Origin: Cytospora piceicola
Lineage: Eukaryota > Ascomycota > Sordariomycetes > Diaporthales > Cytosporaceae
Direction of reading: 5' to 3'
Assembly (NCBI GenBank): GCA_023375675.1
Contig: JALQBC010000002.1
Span: 1,054,001 to 1,118,000, forward strand
Length of the DNA stretch: 64,000 nt
Shown: one piece after another, positions 63,408 through 64,000 of the stretch
How the letters are laid out: each line of letters starts with the position of its first letter
Numbering within the stretch: position 1 is the first letter of the stretch
Notes under the pieces: model-generated
The model's input: the letters and a program-made list of their open reading frames with translations, nothing else
Database searches by the model: none
Told to the model about the DNA's origin: nothing
Made by a program: the position numbers and the translations under genes

Positions 63408-64000
63408 ATAAGCGGTAGAAGGAAGGGAGTGTTATTTTGGGATACTGGAGTTGATGATATTCGTTGATCTGAGGGGACAGCGTAGCTCGTGGCTTCCGGC
63501 CATGATCCCTGGGCATCTTCCCATATGTCTTTGGAGCCCTTAGAAACAACAATAGATTACGCAAACACGGCAATATGACGCCTTTGGTCCTATCTCTTCT
63601 GGTGATTTTAAGATGACGAAGTAGGCTTTACTGGGCAGTTGGCACAAGCAACAAGTTGCTGATCAGAATCGCGTGCCCATTGCCCGCCGTCCTAAGAGCC
63701 CAGTTGTGTCGCCATAGCCTAGTATGTTACGTTGGAAAGACAGCGGCGTGGATATTTGACGCGGGGGTCTATGAACTCATCATCAAGCAGTAACTGTATC
63801 ACTCCTTACACTGTATTCATCATTGCGGTCATTAGCGGCCGTTGACCATCTACTCGTTCCCATGGAGCCACTGCTGCAAGCATCAGGACGCAGCACCCTG
63901 AGGGATGTCATGCGAAGGAAGCCGAAGGATCAGCTACGATACTACCCCCGACGGCTGAGATTCACAACGGTCGGGCCCCAGTCCCGACTGGGACGTCCTC
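63408..64000. other. Downstream intergenic region
   Basis: This holds the 3' UTR of the ligase gene. A frame beginning at ATG 63862 is open for 46 codons to the window edge and could be the start of another gene; this is weak, since no family is recognised. Confidence 0.4.

Overview
The window comes from a filamentous ascomycete, most likely a Sordariomycete. The genes are GC-rich, introns are short (about 50-130 bp, GT..AG), the proteins are Pezizomycotina-type, and the centre is an AT-rich block with the mark of repeat-induced point mutation (RIP): CpA and TpG are almost gone, TpA is in excess, and CpG is kept.

Left flank (1-6308): the 3' end of a probable GPI-anchored wall protein (1-297, +); a three-exon class I O-methyltransferase (1447-2436, +); two uncharacterised proteins in tandem on the minus strand (2722-3843 and 4150-5226); and the 3' half of a GT32 (Och1-like) mannosyltransferase (5700-6308, -).

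Central block (about 6309-55198, 48.9 kb): I see no believable gene. It is RIP-degraded DNA with many decayed tandem repeats, several with periods that are multiples of three. It is bounded by imperfect terminal inverted repeats of about 130 bp. Near the ends, a second inverted homology pairs 6480-6850 with 50590-51190. The right arm carries extra material: a 48-bp satellite, a hairpin cluster, about 2.9 kb of CTTA-type satellite, two 219-bp direct repeats, and a stretch of un-RIPed DNA with three CCAAT-like boxes. One further un-RIPed island lies at 32588-32810.

The main observation is that the 5' half of the same GT32 gene lies at 55199-55606 on the same strand. The block therefore sits inside one gene, between the two Asp codons of its DXD motif. 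The simplest reading is a giant inserted element, or a nest inside one, that disrupted the gene and was then mutated by RIP. I see no transposase or captain recombinase, so its class is open. A centromere-like role is a second hypothesis.

Right flank (55199-64000): the GT32 5' half; the FACT histone chaperone subunit Spt16 (56159-59508, -, five exons); and, divergently from a 1.5-kb intergenic region, glutamate-cysteine ligase (60986-63407, +, six exons), the first enzyme of glutathione synthesis. Both are intact housekeeping genes. All gene calls rest on translation and remembered family features; no database was searched.
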